Assembly: GCA_013815485.1 (NCBI GenBank)
Contig: JACDGB010000006.1
Location: 1 to 15,026 of the forward strand
Direction of reading: 5' to 3'
DNA: 15,026 nt
From: Rubrobacter sp.
GTDB taxonomy: Bacteria; Actinomycetota; Rubrobacteria; Rubrobacterales; Rubrobacteraceae
Made by a program: the position numbers and the translations under genes. Numbering within the stretch: position 1 is the stretch's first letter; each line of letters begins with the position of its first letter. The notes beneath the pieces are model-generated. The model was given only the letters and a program-made list of their open reading frames with translations. It was not told the origin of the DNA and made no database searches. Below are positions 13,952-15,026 of this stretch, piece by piece.

Positions 13952-13986
13952 CCGAAGGGGCCGACTCTGGTGACCGGCCCCTTCGG
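13952..13986 (-). terminator. Strong hairpin, likely terminator of the sigma-factor gene
   Basis: A perfect 12-bp stem, CCGAAGGGGCCG (13952-13963) with CGGCCCCTTCGG (13975-13986), encloses an 11-base loop. It lies 22 bases after the sigma-factor stop. No U-run follows on either strand, as is common for terminators of high-GC actinobacteria. It ends 13 bases before the PAP2 ATG. Confidence 0.65.
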
Positions 13987-14008
13987 TACGTGGATAAAAG
14001 GATCCGGC

Positions 14009-14896
14009 TCAGGCTACGGCGTCGCGCAATATGCGACCGTACTCGCCGCCCTTGAGGATGCGTTCGGCTTCGCGCTGGAGCTGGCGCACCCGCTCGCGCG
14101 AGATGTCGAGTTCGCCGCCGAGCTCGGCGAGCGTGGCGGGTTCGCGGTCGTCGAGGCCGTAGCGCCGGACGAGCACGTAGCGCGCCCGCTCGGGCAAACG
14201 ATTTATTGCCTCCTTCAGGTGCGCCGTCTCCATCTCCCGCATCACCGTGTCCGGCGTGTCCGAGACCTTGTCATCCTCGATGAAGTCGCCGAGATGGGAG
14301 GCGGAGTCATCGGAGGAGACCGGCTGGTCCAGGCTCGTGGCGTCTGGCATGGCGCTCATGGTGATGCGAACCTCTTCCAGCTCCCATCCGAGCCGACGGG
14401 CTACCTCTTCTTCAGGCGGTTCCCGTTCGAACTCCGCCAATAACTCGTTGTACGCCCTGGACACTTTCCGGATCTTCTCCGTCATGTGGACCGGCACCCG
14501 AATCGTGCGCCCCTTGTCCGCAACGGCCCTCTGTACCGCCTGTCGTATCCACCACGTAGCATACGTCGAGAACCGGAAGCCCCGCGCCGGGTCGAACTTC
14601 TCCACCGCCTTCATAAGCCCTATGTTGCCCTCCTGGATCAAATCCTCAAATGGCAGCCCGTAGCCTCGATACTTCTTGGCTACCGAAACGACCAGACGAA
14701 GGTTCTTCTCAATTAACCTCTCGCGAGCTTTCTTGTCGCCTTCCTTGGCTCGCTTTGAGAGATCTATCTCCTCGGGGTGGGTGAGCAGAACTCCGCGCCC
14801 GATGTGGGAGAGGTACTTCGCCAGCAACTCCGGCGTATCTCCCTCGCGCTGGGATCGCTGCCTCGCGCTGGTCTTATTGTTATTTGCCGTTTCCAT
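14009..14896 (-). CDS. RNA polymerase sigma-70 family factor, RpoD/SigA type without region 1.1
   Basis: The 295-residue protein contains regions 1.2 to 4.2. Region 1.2 spans about 21-53 ([12 protein letters not shown]). Region 2 spans about 54-135, with [34 protein letters not shown] and [27 protein letters not shown] follows, then region 3 (about 139-215) and region 4 (about 225-290) with the helix-turn-helix [20 protein letters not shown]. The -35-contact residues RERVRQ match those of sigma-70. In region 2.4 the E. coli Gln437 equivalent (Gln119) is kept, while the Thr440 position is Gln122. It could be the primary factor or a close group 2 paralog; the lack of region 1.1 leans to group 2. 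The start is firm: ATG at 14896 with GGAGGT six bases upstream. A strong hairpin follows the gene. Confidence 0.95.
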   Translation of the reverse strand: METANNNKTSARQRSQREGDTPELLAKYLSHIGRGVLLTHPEEIDLSKRAKEGDKKARERLIEKNLRLVVSVAKKYRGYGLPFEDLIQEGNIGLMKAVEKFDPARGFRFSTYATWWIRQAVQRAVADKGRTIRVPVHMTEKIRKVSRAYNELLAEFEREPPEEEVARRLGWELEEVRITMSAMPDATSLDQPVSSDDSASHLGDFIEDDKVSDTPDTVMREMETAHLKEAINRLPERARYVLVRRYGLDDREPATLAELGGELDISRERVRQLQREAERILKGGEYGRILRDAVA

Positions 14897-14970
14897 TTTC
14901 TACCTCCGTTTGCGTCCGATACACTCGTCTCTCACTGCCTCGGCCCCGAACCGACCCACGCAACTCACCG

Positions 14971-14979
14971 TGGTACAAT
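14971..14979 (+). promoter_or_regulatory. Extended -10 promoter (TGGTACAAT) reading out of the window
   Basis: TG-G-TACAAT at 14971-14979 is a five-of-six -10 hexamer with the TGN extension. The -35 position has no TTGACA-like match. It would drive a plus-strand transcript, divergent from the sigma gene, starting near 14986; its gene lies beyond the window. Confidence 0.45.
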
Positions 14980-14982
14980 CCA

Positions 14983-15011
14983 AAAGTCCTGGAGACAGTC
15001 GCTCGGACTTT
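14983..15011 (+). other. Inverted repeat in the presumed 5' leader at the window edge
   Basis: AAAGTCC (14983-14989) pairs with GGACTTT (15005-15011) across 15 bases containing TGGAGACAGTCGCTC. It could be the first helix of a structured mRNA leader or small RNA. The window stops before identity can be judged. Confidence 0.35.
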
Positions 15012-15026
15012 CTACCCGACCGAACC

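Noticed and set aside
1..15026. CRISPR arrays, transposases, integrases, toxin-antitoxin or phage genes
   Set aside because: I looked on both strands and saw no spaced direct repeats of CRISPR type, terminal inverted repeats, or recognisable mobile-element proteins.

Overview
The window looks like chromosomal core sequence from a high-GC actinobacterium. The mix of an RpoD-like sigma factor, two Fur-superfamily regulators, an MMPL transporter, a Fsr-like MFS exporter, and coding-tight convergent gene pairs reminds me of Rubrobacteria. That assignment is a judgement from gene content and style, not a search result. I see no insertion sequence, phage gene, CRISPR array, tRNA or rRNA. No gene-free gap reaches 300 bases; the longest are 14897-15026 and 9325-9440.

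Left part (1-5867): the 3' end of an unknown gene is followed by a DJ-1/PfpI-family gene, which runs tail to tail into a Tat-exported lipoprotein of the alkaline-phosphatase/sulfatase superfamily. A small four-helix membrane protein then meets, tail to tail, an 811-residue cytoplasmic coiled-coil protein. That protein contains ten tandem copies of a roughly 25-residue unit and a separate C-terminal domain. Upstream of it lie two small acidic proteins of unknown function, transcribed divergently.

Middle part (5869-12457): a PerR-like regulator is divergent from sppA (67K-type signal peptide peptidase), with a near-perfect palindrome between them. After sppA come a Fsr-like MFS transporter and an 852-residue MMPL/RND exporter on the same strand. 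A second, Fur-like regulator follows, with a clear promoter (TTGATC, 17 bases, TAGACT) that appears to produce a leaderless mRNA.

Right part (12458-15026): all on the minus strand are an RpoD/SigA-family sigma factor, a strong hairpin terminator, a PAP2-family phosphatase and an RNase Z-like metallo-beta-lactamase-fold hydrolase. A heptamer-repeat remnant covers the end of the PAP2 gene. At the right edge a plus-strand promoter and hairpin point out of the window.

Shared themes are the cell envelope (AP-superfamily lipoprotein, SppA, MMPL, PAP2, MFS) and metal or peroxide sensing (two Fur paralogs with different metal-site residues). The least explained element is the coiled-coil protein with its small neighbours. 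I did not find a clear multi-gene defence or biosynthetic system.
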